NCBI RefSeq assembly: GCF_014207235.1
Contig: NZ_JACHDA010000008.1
Span: 124,001 to 188,000, forward strand
Length of the DNA: 64,000 nucleotides
From: Sphingopyxis sp. JAI128
Lineage (GTDB): Bacteria > Pseudomonadota > Alphaproteobacteria > Sphingomonadales > Sphingomonadaceae
Direction: 5' to 3'
The notes under the pieces are model-generated. The model ran no database searches. It saw nothing but the letters and a program-made list of their open reading frames with translations, and had not been told where the DNA came from. A program made the position numbers and the translations under genes. Positions 16,974 through 25,550 of this stretch are shown in pieces; position 1 is the stretch's first letter; every line of letters starts with the position of its first letter.

Positions 16974-17177
16974 CTAGTTTGAAAGCATTTTCCTGCCCAC
17001 GACGATCCTGCATTTTCGCAGTTCGACGAGACGAAAATCGCACCAGGGACGCACATCGGCGCCCGCGACGGGGCCGTTTGCGGATAGGCCCGTGACCCGA
17101 TTCCCGGTCGACGCGGCCCCCACCGAAGTGACCGCCAAGCCAGCCAAAGCGACGGAAAAGCGGCGTCGAGCCTTCAT
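16974..17177 (-). CDS. Small exported ORF of unknown function, possibly a gene remnant
   Basis: A 67-residue frame with a very strong ribosome site (AAGGAGGGGAG directly before ATG 17177) and a good N-terminal export signal: KARRR, then a hydrophobic run VALAGLAVTSVGA. After ~25 residues the sequence resembles nothing I know and ends with RKCRIVVGRKMLSN. A motif A site lies 10 nt upstream. It may be a genuine small secreted protein, or the surviving start of a deleted hydrolase that stood at the head of the GH62-GH6 operon. Confidence 0.4.
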   Translation of the reverse strand: MKARRRFSVALAGLAVTSVGAASTGNRVTGLSANGPVAGADVRPWCDFRLVELRKCRIVVGRKMLSN

Positions 17178-17186
17178 CTCCCCTCC

Positions 17187-17204
17187 TTTTGTCTAAGTAT
17201 TATT
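17187..17204 (+). promoter_or_regulatory. Motif A site (small ORF/GH62/GH6 promoter)
   Basis: TTTTGTCTAAGTATTATT; one base (A for G) departs from the core TGTCTGAGTA. It sits just before the ribosome site of the small minus-strand ORF and shares an intergenic region with another motif A site at 17309. Confidence 0.6.
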
Positions 17205-17308
17205 CGGCTGCACATAGCCTTGGTTCCGGAGAAAATTCAAGCTGATCCACACACAACCAGTGATTATTGCGGTAGAAACAGGTGCGATGTTGACCAAAAT
17301 TTCCTCCA

Positions 17309-17326
17309 TATATACTCATACATTTT
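17309..17326 (-). promoter_or_regulatory. Motif A site (esterase-GH2 promoter)
   Basis: TATATACTCATACATTTT; its reverse complement gives TGTATGAGTATATA. The TATACT inside it (17311-17316) lies exactly 15 nt after TTGACC (17290-17295), the same layout as the site at 21383, so the operator probably overlaps the -10 element of the esterase promoter. Confidence 0.75.
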
Positions 17327-17378
17327 CAGCCAGCTCTAGAATCGGCAGCGGCCGCGTTGCAATGGGAGAGGCCAGGAC

Positions 17379-18350
17379 ATGTCGAATTTCAGCCGCCGTG
17401 CGGTGTTGGGTGCGGGAATCGCGCTTGCCTCCACCCCGCATGTAGTCCTGTCGAATTCGGGCGACGAAACCGTCGAACTGTGGCCGGGAACACCGCCGGG
17501 CGCGACGCACGCGTCCATCGCACGCAAGGTCGACGATCAATCGCGCGACCCCGCCAGACCCGACCGCTGGATCAGCGGGATCGACCGGCCCGTGCTGGTG
17601 GTCCGGCGCCCAGCGCAGCCCAATGGTGCAGCGGTCCTGGTCGTTCCGGGAGGAGGCTATTGGTTCCTGTCCTACGACAATGAGGGGATCAGCCAGGCCG
17701 ACTGGCTCAATGCGCGGGGTATCACCGCGTTCATCCTGCTGTATCGCCTGCCCAATGAAGGCTGGCAGCAGCGCGAAAACGTACCTTTGCAGGATGCGCA
17801 GCGGGCGATGCGCCTGATCCGGTCCCGGGCACAGCATTTCGGCATCATGCCGGATCGCGTCGGCGTGCTGGGCTTTTCCGCTGGCGGCCATCTGGCGGGA
17901 TCGCTGGCCACATGCCATGCCGAATCCGTTTATACCCCTGTCGATGAGGCCGACCGCTTTCCGGCACGGCCCGATATTGCCGGCCTCATCTACCCGGTGA
18001 TCAGCCTCGATGCGCCTTTCACCCACGGGGGTTCGCGTGCCGCCTTGCTCGGCCAGAACCCGACAGAAGCGTCTCGCAAAGCGCGTTCGGTAGAGCACCG
18101 CGTCACGGCCGACACGCCCCCGGCATTCCTCATGCACGCCGCCGATGACGGGACAGTGCCTGTCGCCAACAGCCTCGCCCTGTTTCAGGCGATGCAGGCG
18201 AAAGCTCGCCCCGCCGCACTCCATATTTTCGAGCGAGGCGGGCACGGCTTTGGCGTGCGGTTGCCCGCGAGCGAACCCGCGTCGGCCTGGCCGGAGCTGT
18301 TCGCCGCCTTCGCCGCCAGGCAGCGAATTTTCGCGCAACAACAAAATTGA
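17379..18350 (+). CDS. Exported alpha/beta-hydrolase, probable acetyl-xylan-type carbohydrate esterase
   Basis: Likely removes acyl groups from plant polysaccharide fragments. The 323 residues have a Tat-like N-terminus (SRRAVLGAGIALAS), an oxyanion segment VVPGGGYWFLSYDNEG, the nucleophile elbow GVLGFSAGGH (Ser ~165), the acid Asp in MHAADDGTVPV and the His in FERGGHGFG. The fold is that of small esterases and BD-FAE-like acetyl-xylan esterases, often annotated vaguely as endo-xylanase. It leads an operon with the GH2 gene 47 bp downstream and has a motif A site at its promoter. The exact acyl group and glycan cannot be read from sequence. Confidence 0.8.
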   Translation: MSNFSRRAVLGAGIALASTPHVVLSNSGDETVELWPGTPPGATHASIARKVDDQSRDPARPDRWISGIDRPVLVVRRPAQPNGAAVLVVPGGGYWFLSYDNEGISQADWLNARGITAFILLYRLPNEGWQQRENVPLQDAQRAMRLIRSRAQHFGIMPDRVGVLGFSAGGHLAGSLATCHAESVYTPVDEADRFPARPDIAGLIYPVISLDAPFTHGGSRAALLGQNPTEASRKARSVEHRVTADTPPAFLMHAADDGTVPVANSLALFQAMQAKARPAALHIFERGGHGFGVRLPASEPASAWPELFAAFAARQRIFAQQQN

Positions 18351-18397
18351 TTGTCCGCCCTGCCCAGAGGGCAAGAACAGGTTCGAGAGGAGAGGTC

Positions 18398-21322
18398 GTG
18401 TCCAGTCCCAATTCACCGATCGCCATGAAGCGCAGGGAATTTATCGCGTCGGCAGGCTTCGTCGCCGCGCTGGCGCCAGCGGTCGGAGTCGAGGCCGCGA
18501 GTCTTAAGGCCGGGAGGCATCACCACCTGCCCATGCCCGCCCCTCGCACCGTTCTGCCGTCCCGCCAGGAAGCTGATGAGCCGGGCCGTCTGCTGCTGGA
18601 TCGCGCCTGGCAATTTCATCGGGGCGATATCCCTTTCCCGGAAATCAAGGGCCATGGCTGGACCTACTCCAGCGCCAAGGCGGGTCAGGCGCAAGGTCCT
18701 GCTGCGACCAATTTCGACGATTCGGACTGGCAGACCGTCGACCTGCCGCATGACTGGGCGGTCGACACGCCGTTCGACAAGGACGCCAACCCGTCGCAGG
18801 GTTATCGGCGGCGCGGCTATGCCTGGTATCGGCGCACCCTGCGGCTGGAGCCGGAGGACCGCGGCAAATATATTGAACTGCAATTCGGCGCGATCGCCAC
18901 CAATGCGACGATCTGGTTCAACGGATCGGTCATCGCGCATAATTGGAGCGGCTACAATTCCATCAATCTCGACCTGACTCCCACCGCGCGGTTCGGCGAT
19001 CATCTGAACACCATCGTCGTGCGCGTCGATGCCGAAAAGATGGAAGGCTGGTGGTACGAAGGCGCCGGCATCTATCGCCATGCGTGGCTGGCGAAGCGTC
19101 CGCCGGTCTATATCGAGACCGACGGCATCCACGCCGACCCGAGGCTGGGGCCGGACGGCCGCTGGACCGTGCCGGTAACCGCGACGCTGGGCAATATTCT
19201 CGAGGGAGAGGCAAGCGCGACAGTCTCGGTAGAGCTGACCGACGCCGAGGGCCGCCTGATCGCGGGGGGAAGCGCCGAAGCGACGGTGCCGCCGCTCGGC
19301 ACGCAGGAGGCGCGGCTCGACCTCGCGGTCACCGACCCTAAGCTGTGGTCGGTCGATACTCCGAACCTCTACACGCTGCGCGCCCGCCTGACGCGCGAGG
19401 GCCAGCACGACGACCTGCGCACCATGCGCATCGGCTTTCGCACCTTCCGCTTTGACGCCGACCAGGGATTTTTCCTCAACGGCGAGCCGCTCAAGATCAA
19501 GGGCACCTGCAATCACCAGGATCATGCCGGGGTCGGCGTCGCGATGCCCGATACGCTGTGGGAATGGCGCATTCAGCGGCTGAAGGCGATGGGCTCGAAC
19601 GCGATCCGCTGCTCTCACCATGCCCCCGCCACCGAACTGCTCGATGCCTGTGACCGGCTCGGGATGCTCGTGATGGACGAGAACCGCAACTTCAACACCA
19701 GCCCCGATTATATGGCGCAGCTGCGCTGGCTGGTCCGGCGCGACCGCAACCGGCCCAGCGTCTTCATGTGGTCGGTGTTCAACGAAGAGCCAATGCAGGG
19801 AACCGGAGCGGGCTATGAGATGGTCCGCCGCATGGCCGCCGAGGTGAAGGCGCTGGACGACAGCCGACCCGTCACCGCGGCGATGAATGCGGGCCTCTAT
19901 GCGCCGAAGAATGTCAGCCAGGCGGTCGATGTCGTCGGGTTCAACTACCAGCAGGGCGAATATGACCGGTTCCACGCCGCCAATCCGAAGCTACCCTTGA
20001 TCAGTTCGGAGGATACGAGCGCCTTCATGACGCGCGGGGCCTTCGAAAGTGACCCGGAGAAGCACGTCATCGCATCCTATGATGACACACGCTCCGACTG
20101 GGGCAATACGCATCGCCAGGCATGGAAGGCGATCGCCGAACGCCCTTTCGTCGCGGGCGCCTTTGTGTGGACCGGGTTCGATTATCGCGGCGAGCCAACG
20201 CCTTATGAGTGGCCCTCGGCGTCGAGTTTCTTCGGCATCATGGACCTGTGTGGCTTTCCGAAGACCGCCTTCCTGCTGCATCGCGCGCAGTGGGTGGACG
20301 ACCGGCCGCTGATCGACATCGCGCCACACTGGAACTGGGCGGGGCGCGAGGGACAGCCCGTCACGGTGATGGTCCCGACCAATGTGGAGCGCGTCCGGCT
20401 CGTCCTCAACGGCAAGACCGTGGGGGAAGAGGCGGTCGATCGGTTCGATATGCCGCGCTGGCAAGTGCCCTATGAGCCCGGCCGGCTCGAGGCGATCGGC
20501 TATCGCGGCGGACGCGAGGTCGCACGCGCGGTGGTAGAGACCACCGGCGCGCCCGTGGCGCTGCGCCTGACGCCGGACCGGATGCTGATGGCCGGCGATG
20601 GCGAGGATGTTCAGCCGGTCACGATTGACGCGGTCGATGCCAAGGGACGCCACGTCGCCACCGCCCACCTACCGGTCAGCTTCGCGATTTCGGGCGGCGA
20701 TATCATCGGGCACGGTAATGGCGATCCCAACAGCCACGAGCCTGAAAAAGGCAACCACCGCCGCTTGTTCAACGGCCTCGCGCAGTTGATCGTGCGGTCG
20801 GATGCCGCCAAAGGACCGCTGGTGGTGACCGCAAGCGCGGCGGGCCTGCGTTCGGCGCGAGTGAACCTGCACCGGCTGCCGGCCACGCCGCGCGAGCAGG
20901 TTCCGGCAACGCCGTCGGTGCAGGTTTTAGAGGGCTGGCGCCAGTCGCCCCCGTCGCGCGAAAAGCCCGATCCCGACATGAAACCGTCCGATACCGACAT
21001 GAACAGCTGGCTGTGGCTGAACACGGGCGAACTCCATGCGGCGCAGGAAGAGGCGCGCTGGGTCGTCGTGCGAACCAGTTTCACCCCTCGCCACCGCGCC
21101 CAGGCGCGTGGCGGCACGTTGAAGTTCAGCGGGATCGTCGGACGCGCGGAAGTCTGGCTCGATGGCAAGCGAATCGCCGACAAGCAGGGATATGGCGAGG
21201 CCGCACTGGAAGCTCCTCTGCCGCCAGGCAATGCCGAGCGGATCGTGACGCTTCTGGTAGAGAATGAACCCGGCAGGCCCGGCGGATTGGCAAAAGCGGT
21301 CGCAGTGGCGGATCGCCGATAA
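18398..21322 (+). CDS. GH2 beta-galactosidase, Tat-exported
   Basis: Retaining glycosidase of 974 residues. A twin-arginine-like signal (KRREFIASAGF) follows a GTG start at 18398 with AGGAG five nt upstream; TTG 18347 and ATG 18425 lack such a site. Order: sugar-binding jelly roll (WQTVDLPHDWAVD), Ig-like domain, TIM barrel with NHQDHAGVG and acid/base Glu in FMWSVFNEEPM, and candidate nucleophile Glu in LISSEDTSAF. Beyond the barrel are a DUF4982-like domain, an invasin/Ig-like module (ISGGDIIGHGNGDPNSHE, typical of this GH2 clade) and a C-terminal galactose-binding-like domain. The galactose would feed the neighbouring DgoK/DgoA pathway. A second, shorter GH2 is at 41448. Confidence 0.9.
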   Translation: MSSPNSPIAMKRREFIASAGFVAALAPAVGVEAASLKAGRHHHLPMPAPRTVLPSRQEADEPGRLLLDRAWQFHRGDIPFPEIKGHGWTYSSAKAGQAQGPAATNFDDSDWQTVDLPHDWAVDTPFDKDANPSQGYRRRGYAWYRRTLRLEPEDRGKYIELQFGAIATNATIWFNGSVIAHNWSGYNSINLDLTPTARFGDHLNTIVVRVDAEKMEGWWYEGAGIYRHAWLAKRPPVYIETDGIHADPRLGPDGRWTVPVTATLGNILEGEASATVSVELTDAEGRLIAGGSAEATVPPLGTQEARLDLAVTDPKLWSVDTPNLYTLRARLTREGQHDDLRTMRIGFRTFRFDADQGFFLNGEPLKIKGTCNHQDHAGVGVAMPDTLWEWRIQRLKAMGSNAIRCSHHAPATELLDACDRLGMLVMDENRNFNTSPDYMAQLRWLVRRDRNRPSVFMWSVFNEEPMQGTGAGYEMVRRMAAEVKALDDSRPVTAAMNAGLYAPKNVSQAVDVVGFNYQQGEYDRFHAANPKLPLISSEDTSAFMTRGAFESDPEKHVIASYDDTRSDWGNTHRQAWKAIAERPFVAGAFVWTGFDYRGEPTPYEWPSASSFFGIMDLCGFPKTAFLLHRAQWVDDRPLIDIAPHWNWAGREGQPVTVMVPTNVERVRLVLNGKTVGEEAVDRFDMPRWQVPYEPGRLEAIGYRGGREVARAVVETTGAPVALRLTPDRMLMAGDGEDVQPVTIDAVDAKGRHVATAHLPVSFAISGGDIIGHGNGDPNSHEPEKGNHRRLFNGLAQLIVRSDAAKGPLVVTASAAGLRSARVNLHRLPATPREQVPATPSVQVLEGWRQSPPSREKPDPDMKPSDTDMNSWLWLNTGELHAAQEEARWVVVRTSFTPRHRAQARGGTLKFSGIVGRAEVWLDGKRIADKQGYGEAALEAPLPPGNAERIVTLLVENEPGRPGGLAKAVAVADRR

Positions 21323-21382
21323 GCCCGGCGGGCGCGCGACATGGATTGGACGCAATCCGAATATTGACGGACCGGCGTGCCC

Positions 21383-21398
21383 TATATACTCATACAAA
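21383..21398 (-). promoter_or_regulatory. Motif A site (sugar permease-dgoK-dgoA promoter)
   Basis: TATATACTCATACAAA shares its first 14 bases exactly with the site at 17309. TTGACG (21364-21369) lies 15 nt before the embedded TATACT (21385-21390), matching that promoter's geometry. Confidence 0.78.
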
Positions 21399-21424
21399 TA
21401 AGATTCAGGAGAGGATTGAATCGC

Positions 21425-22768
21425 ATGCCTGCCATTCCCCAAGCAACCCATACCCCTGCTCCGCCGCACGAAAAATCGGGCGGCTATGGAAAGCCGCTGG
21501 CGTTGCTCGCCAGTCTTTTCTTCATGTGGGGCTTCATCACGGTCATCAACAACACGCTGCTACCGCACCTGCGCAGCGTGTTCGAACTCGATTATACGCA
21601 GACCACATTGATCGAATCGGTCTGGTTTATCGCCTATGCGGTCGCGTCCATGCCCGCAGCGTTCCTGATCGAGCGCGTCGGCTACAAGAAGGCGATCATC
21701 ATCGGCCTTCTGGTCATGGCCGCGGGGGCGCTCGGCATGGTCCCCGCCGCCCGCCTCCCCTCTTATGAGATAACTTTGCTCGCGCTGTTCGTGATCGCGT
21801 GCGGTATCGCGCTGCTGCAGGTGGCCGCCAATCCCTATGTGGCCGTGATCGGGCCACCGGAATCGTCGGAATCGCGCCTCACGCTGGTGCAGGCATTCAA
21901 CTCGATGGGCACCTTCTTCGCTCCCTATTTCGGCGGCTACCTCATCCTCAGCCGGACGACCGGCGGGACGTCGCTCGAGGGTGCCCAACTCACCCATGCC
22001 GAGCGGCTGGCCGACGCGCAGGCGACCCAACTGCCCTATGTCATGGTCGCGGGGGTGCTTGTCCTGATCGCCCTGGTCTTCTGGCGCGCGAAGCTGCCCG
22101 CCTTGGGAGCGGCCACCCGCCGAGCCCATGCATCCGAGCGGACAACCATCCCGCTGTGGAAGGTCTGGGCGCACCCCATCTACAAGCATCGCAACCTGGC
22201 TTTCGGCATTCCTGCGATCTTCATCTATCTGATCGCCGAAATCGGCGTCGCAAACCTCTTCATCAACTTCGCGATCCTGCCCGAGATCGCCGGGATCACG
22301 CCCGCGCAGGCGGCCAATTATCTGGTGCTACTGTGGGGCGGCATGATGGTCGGCCGCTTCGCCGGCGCCTTCATCATGCGCGCCTTTCCCGCCGACAAGG
22401 TGCTCGCCGTCTATGCGTCCGCCGCTTTCCTGGTGATGATCGGCGCCGCCACACTGCACGGGCCGCTGGCGATGTGGTGCCTGATCCTCGTCGGCCTTTG
22501 TCATTCGATCATGTTTCCTGCAATCTTCGCCATGGGGATAAAGGGTCTGGGGCCGCTGACCGAAGAGGGCTCGGGCCTGCTCATCATGGCGATCGCCGGC
22601 GGCGCGCTGGTCGTGGTGCAGGGCTGGCTGGCCGACACCGTGGGTCTGCAGAACAGCTTCTGGCTCACCGTCGTCTGTGAAGTCTATATCATCTTCTACG
22701 CGCTGTGGGGCAGCAAGCCGACCCACGCCCTGCCGCCGGAACAACTGAGTGATCCGGAACAGGCATAA
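21425..22768 (+). CDS. Sugar:H+ symporter of the FucP/GluP (FHS) major-facilitator family
   Basis: Inner-membrane importer of 447 residues with 12 predicted helices. The first helix LLASLFFMWGFITVINNTLL carries the Gly-Phe-x3-Asn-Asn pattern of the fucose/galactose/glucose permease family. LQVAANPYVAVIGPPESSESRL and LTLVQAFNSMGTFFAPYFGG are also hallmarks of it. The likely start is ATG 21425, 9 nt after GGAGAGG. It heads a tight cluster with dgoK and dgoA and probably brings galactose (or glucose or fucose) released in the periplasm into the cytoplasm. Which hexose it prefers cannot be told. Confidence 0.88.
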   Translation: MPAIPQATHTPAPPHEKSGGYGKPLALLASLFFMWGFITVINNTLLPHLRSVFELDYTQTTLIESVWFIAYAVASMPAAFLIERVGYKKAIIIGLLVMAAGALGMVPAARLPSYEITLLALFVIACGIALLQVAANPYVAVIGPPESSESRLTLVQAFNSMGTFFAPYFGGYLILSRTTGGTSLEGAQLTHAERLADAQATQLPYVMVAGVLVLIALVFWRAKLPALGAATRRAHASERTTIPLWKVWAHPIYKHRNLAFGIPAIFIYLIAEIGVANLFINFAILPEIAGITPAQAANYLVLLWGGMMVGRFAGAFIMRAFPADKVLAVYASAAFLVMIGAATLHGPLAMWCLILVGLCHSIMFPAIFAMGIKGLGPLTEEGSGLLIMAIAGGALVVVQGWLADTVGLQNSFWLTVVCEVYIIFYALWGSKPTHALPPEQLSDPEQA

Positions 22769-22786
22769 CCGGCCGGGTCTCAGGCG

Positions 22787-23680
22787 ATGATCGAACCGCG
22801 CATCGTCGGGGACTGGGGCAGCACGCGCCTCAGGCTCTGGCGCCTGGAGGAAGGCCAGGTCACGGACAGGCGCGAAGGCCCTGGCGTGATCGGCCTCCAA
22901 CTGGCTCCCGCCGATGTGCTGCTGGATGCGATCGCGTCCTGGCGTGCGGATGGCGCCAGGCGCGTCACCCTGTGCGGCATGGCGGGCGCGCGGGGCGGCC
23001 TTTATGAGGCCGGCTACGCCCCCTGCCCTCTCGATGCCCCCCAATGGGCAGAGCGGACGGCTGCCTTCGCGCTTGACGGCCTTGCCGTCCGTATCGCCGC
23101 CGGATGCGCGCACGACCGCGGCGGCGGCTTTCGCGACCTGATGCGCGGCGAGGAAACGCAACTGTTCGGCGCAATGGCGCTGAACCCAGCGCTGACGGTG
23201 GGCCGGCATCTGCTGATATTGCCGGGCACGCACAGCAAATGGGCCGTGGTCGACAATGGCCGCATCGCCAGCTTTCGCAGCTTTCTGACCGGGGAACTGT
23301 TCGCCCGGCTCCGGGGATCCAGCCTTCTGCCCGAGCCCGCGAGTGCGCCGGGCGGCGAAGAGGCGGCTTTCGCCGCTGGCGTTGAGGCGGCACGCGATGG
23401 CGGGCTGCTCGGCAATCTGTTTCTCACCCGCTCCGCGCAGGTGGACGCGGGGGAGTCGCCCGAATGGGCATCGACCTTTCTGTCCGGCCTTCTAATCGGA
23501 AGCGAATGCGTCGAAATGACCGGCACTGCCCCTCCCGCTGCGCTGGTTCGCATCATCGGCGCGCCAGGCTTGGCGGAGCATTATGCAGCGGCACTGGCCC
23601 GGTTCGGAGCCGGTACCGAGCGACTCGATGCGGACGCCTGCACCCTCGCCGGATTAAGGATGATCGATGCCTATGATTGA
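22787..23680 (+). CDS. dgoK: 2-dehydro-3-deoxygalactonokinase
   Basis: Phosphorylates 2-keto-3-deoxygalactonate in the De Ley-Doudoroff galactose pathway. The 297 residues show the DgoK pattern: N-terminal phosphate-binding GDWGSTRLRLWRL, LCGMAGARGGLYEAGY, RGEETQLFGAM, LPGTHSKWAVVDNGRI and FLTGELFARL. It starts 18 bp after the permease and overlaps the aldolase gene by 14 bp, so the three are co-translated. With DgoA it defines galactose catabolism; the preceding galactose oxidation step is probably done by the dehydrogenase at 29063. Confidence 0.93.
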   Translation: MIEPRIVGDWGSTRLRLWRLEEGQVTDRREGPGVIGLQLAPADVLLDAIASWRADGARRVTLCGMAGARGGLYEAGYAPCPLDAPQWAERTAAFALDGLAVRIAAGCAHDRGGGFRDLMRGEETQLFGAMALNPALTVGRHLLILPGTHSKWAVVDNGRIASFRSFLTGELFARLRGSSLLPEPASAPGGEEAAFAAGVEAARDGGLLGNLFLTRSAQVDAGESPEWASTFLSGLLIGSECVEMTGTAPPAALVRIIGAPGLAEHYAAALARFGAGTERLDADACTLAGLRMIDAYD

Positions 23681-24290
23681 TGAACTGCTGGCGGCGGGCG
23701 CTCCGCCCATTGTCGCGATATTGCGCGGTATCCAGCCCGATGAAGCGCTTGGTGTGACGGCGGCGCTGGTCGACGCCGGCATTCGCATGATCGAAGTGCC
23801 GCTGAACTCCCCCGAGCCGCTGGCGAGCATCGCGGCCATGCAGGAACGCTTTGGCGAGCGCGTTTTGATCGGCGCGGGCACGGTGCTGACGGTCGAGGCG
23901 GTGGATGCCGTTGCCGACACGGGCGCGCGCCTGATCGTCACGCCGAATTCCGCCCCCCACGTCATCGCGCACTCCGTGGAGCGCGGTCTGGAGGTCATGC
24001 CGGGCTGCATGACGCCGACCGAAGCCTTCGCCGCCCTCTCCGCAGGAGCGCGGCGGCTCAAGCTCTTTCCGGCCGGATCGCTCGGCATCGGGCATTTCAA
24101 GGCGATGCGCGAAGTCTTGCCGAAAAATGTCGGGGTCTGGGCGGTGGGCGGCGTCGACGCAACCAACGCTGCCACGTGGATGGCCGCCGGTGCCGCCGGG
24201 GTTGCCGCCGGGGGCAGCCTCTATCGTCCGGGCCGGACCGCCGAAGACATTGGCCGGATTGCGCGCGATCTGACCGTGGCGCTCGCCTGA
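23667..24290 (+). CDS. dgoA: 2-dehydro-3-deoxy-6-phosphogalactonate aldolase
   Basis: Splits KDPGal into pyruvate and glyceraldehyde-3-phosphate. The 207 residues form a class I aldolase barrel of the KDPG/KDPGal family: PIVAILRGIQPDEAL with catalytic Glu-equivalent context, IEVPLNSPEPL, LIGAGTVLTVEAVD, IVTPNSAPHVI, and the Schiff-base Lys in LKLFPAGSLG. The LNSP wording favours the galactonate over the gluconate enzyme. AAGGA lies six nt upstream of ATG 23667. It overlaps dgoK and is followed 89 bp later by the mutarotase gene, which has its own motif A site. Confidence 0.93.
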   Translation: MPMIDELLAAGAPPIVAILRGIQPDEALGVTAALVDAGIRMIEVPLNSPEPLASIAAMQERFGERVLIGAGTVLTVEAVDAVADTGARLIVTPNSAPHVIAHSVERGLEVMPGCMTPTEAFAALSAGARRLKLFPAGSLGIGHFKAMREVLPKNVGVWAVGGVDATNAATWMAAGAAGVAAGGSLYRPGRTAEDIGRIARDLTVALA

Positions 24291-24341
24291 TCCGCGGCGC
24301 GCGAAAGATATTCCGCTTGTTTATCGGCGCGTAATCGGTAA

Positions 24342-24357
24342 TTTGTCTGAGTATATT
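24342..24357 (+). promoter_or_regulatory. Motif A site (mutarotase-dehydratase promoter)
   Basis: TTTGTCTGAGTATATT, one of the best matches to the consensus, 22 bp before the mutarotase ATG. Confidence 0.75.
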
Positions 24358-24379
24358 GAAACGATCGGGAGAGACATAT

Positions 24380-25525
24380 ATGGCGTCGACATTTGGCACC
24401 GTTGGAAAGGTAGCAATCGCAATGGCCGTCGGCATCGCTTCGCCCGCATTCGCCGCCACCGCAAGCAAGCAGTCCTTTGGATCGCTCGCGGACGGAACAC
24501 CGGTCGAACGCATCACCCTGACCAACGCGAATGGCGTCTCGGCGAGCGTCATCACGCTCGGCGCAACGCTCCAGTCGCTGATGGCGCCCGACCGCGACGG
24601 CAAACCGGGCGACGTCATCCTCGGCCACGACACGGCGCAGGAATATCTGGTCAAGCCGCAATTTTTCGGCGTCAGCGTCGGCCGCTTTGCCAACCGCATC
24701 GGCGGGGGCCGCTTCACCCTCGACGGCAAGGAATATGTGCTCGAAACCAATGACGGTCCGAACCACCTTCACGGCGGCCTCAACGGCTTCGACAAGCGGA
24801 TGTGGACGGTCGAGTCGCTGAAGAACGGGTCGGAGGCGCGCGTGGTGCTGCGCTATGTCAGCCCCGACGGCGAAGGCGGCTATCCTGGCACGCTGACGTC
24901 CACTGTAACCTACGCGCTGAACGAAAAGAACGAACTTTCGATCGAATATCGCGCGACGACGGACAAGCCGACGATTGTCAATCTGACCAATCACGCCTAT
25001 TTCGACCTGTCGGCCGGCACCGCGCCGGGCGGCGTGATGGATCACAAGCTGACGCTCCAGGCCGACAGCTTCACGCCGGTCGATGCGACGCTGATCCCTA
25101 CCGGCGAACGGCGATCGGTTACCGGGACGCCCTTTGACTTCCGTCGGCCCACACCGGTTGGCGCGCGCGTCCGCGACGGCCGCGACGACCAGATCCGTAT
25201 CGGCACGGGCTATGACCATAATTTCATTATCAACGGGACGGCAGGAACGCTGCGCCCCGCCGCCCGACTGGAAGATCCGCTGTCGGGGCGGGTGATGGAC
25301 ATGTTCGTCACTGCGCCGGGCGTGCAATTCTATTCGGGCAACTTCCTTGATGGCAGCGTCATGGGGCGGAACGGTCGCATATACCGTCAGGGCGACGGAC
25401 TGTGTCTGGAACCGCAAATCTTCCCCGATGCGCCGAACAAGCCCGATTTCCCGTCGGCACGGCTCGATCCCGGACAGACATATGTGAACAAGATGGTTTT
25501 GCGCTTTTCCTCGTCAGGCAAATGA
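24380..25525 (+). CDS. galM: Aldose 1-epimerase (mutarotase), exported
   Basis: Interconverts alpha and beta anomers of free sugars; here in the periplasm, since a signal peptide ends at PAFA-ATA (~residue 25). The 381 residues carry the GalM motifs [39 protein letters not shown] (first catalytic His), [12 protein letters not shown] (second His), [12 protein letters not shown] and the Glu in [22 protein letters not shown] 24380 is supported by GGGAGAG upstream; ATG 24356 has none and lies inside a motif A site. The dehydratase gene follows by 25 bp. Confidence 0.93.
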   Translation: MASTFGTVGKVAIAMAVGIASPAFAATASKQSFGSLADGTPVERITLTNANGVSASVITLGATLQSLMAPDRDGKPGDVILGHDTAQEYLVKPQFFGVSVGRFANRIGGGRFTLDGKEYVLETNDGPNHLHGGLNGFDKRMWTVESLKNGSEARVVLRYVSPDGEGGYPGTLTSTVTYALNEKNELSIEYRATTDKPTIVNLTNHAYFDLSAGTAPGGVMDHKLTLQADSFTPVDATLIPTGERRSVTGTPFDFRRPTPVGARVRDGRDDQIRIGTGYDHNFIINGTAGTLRPAARLEDPLSGRVMDMFVTAPGVQFYSGNFLDGSVMGRNGRIYRQGDGLCLEPQIFPDAPNKPDFPSARLDPGQTYVNKMVLRFSSSGK

Positions 25526-25550
25526 TCACCGCAGAAGGTTTTCGAAGATT

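Noticed and set aside
18347-18425. TTG 18347 as start of the GH2 gene
   Set aside because: It overlaps the esterase stop without a ribosome site, while GTG 18398 has AGGAG at the right distance and leads directly to the Tat-like signal.
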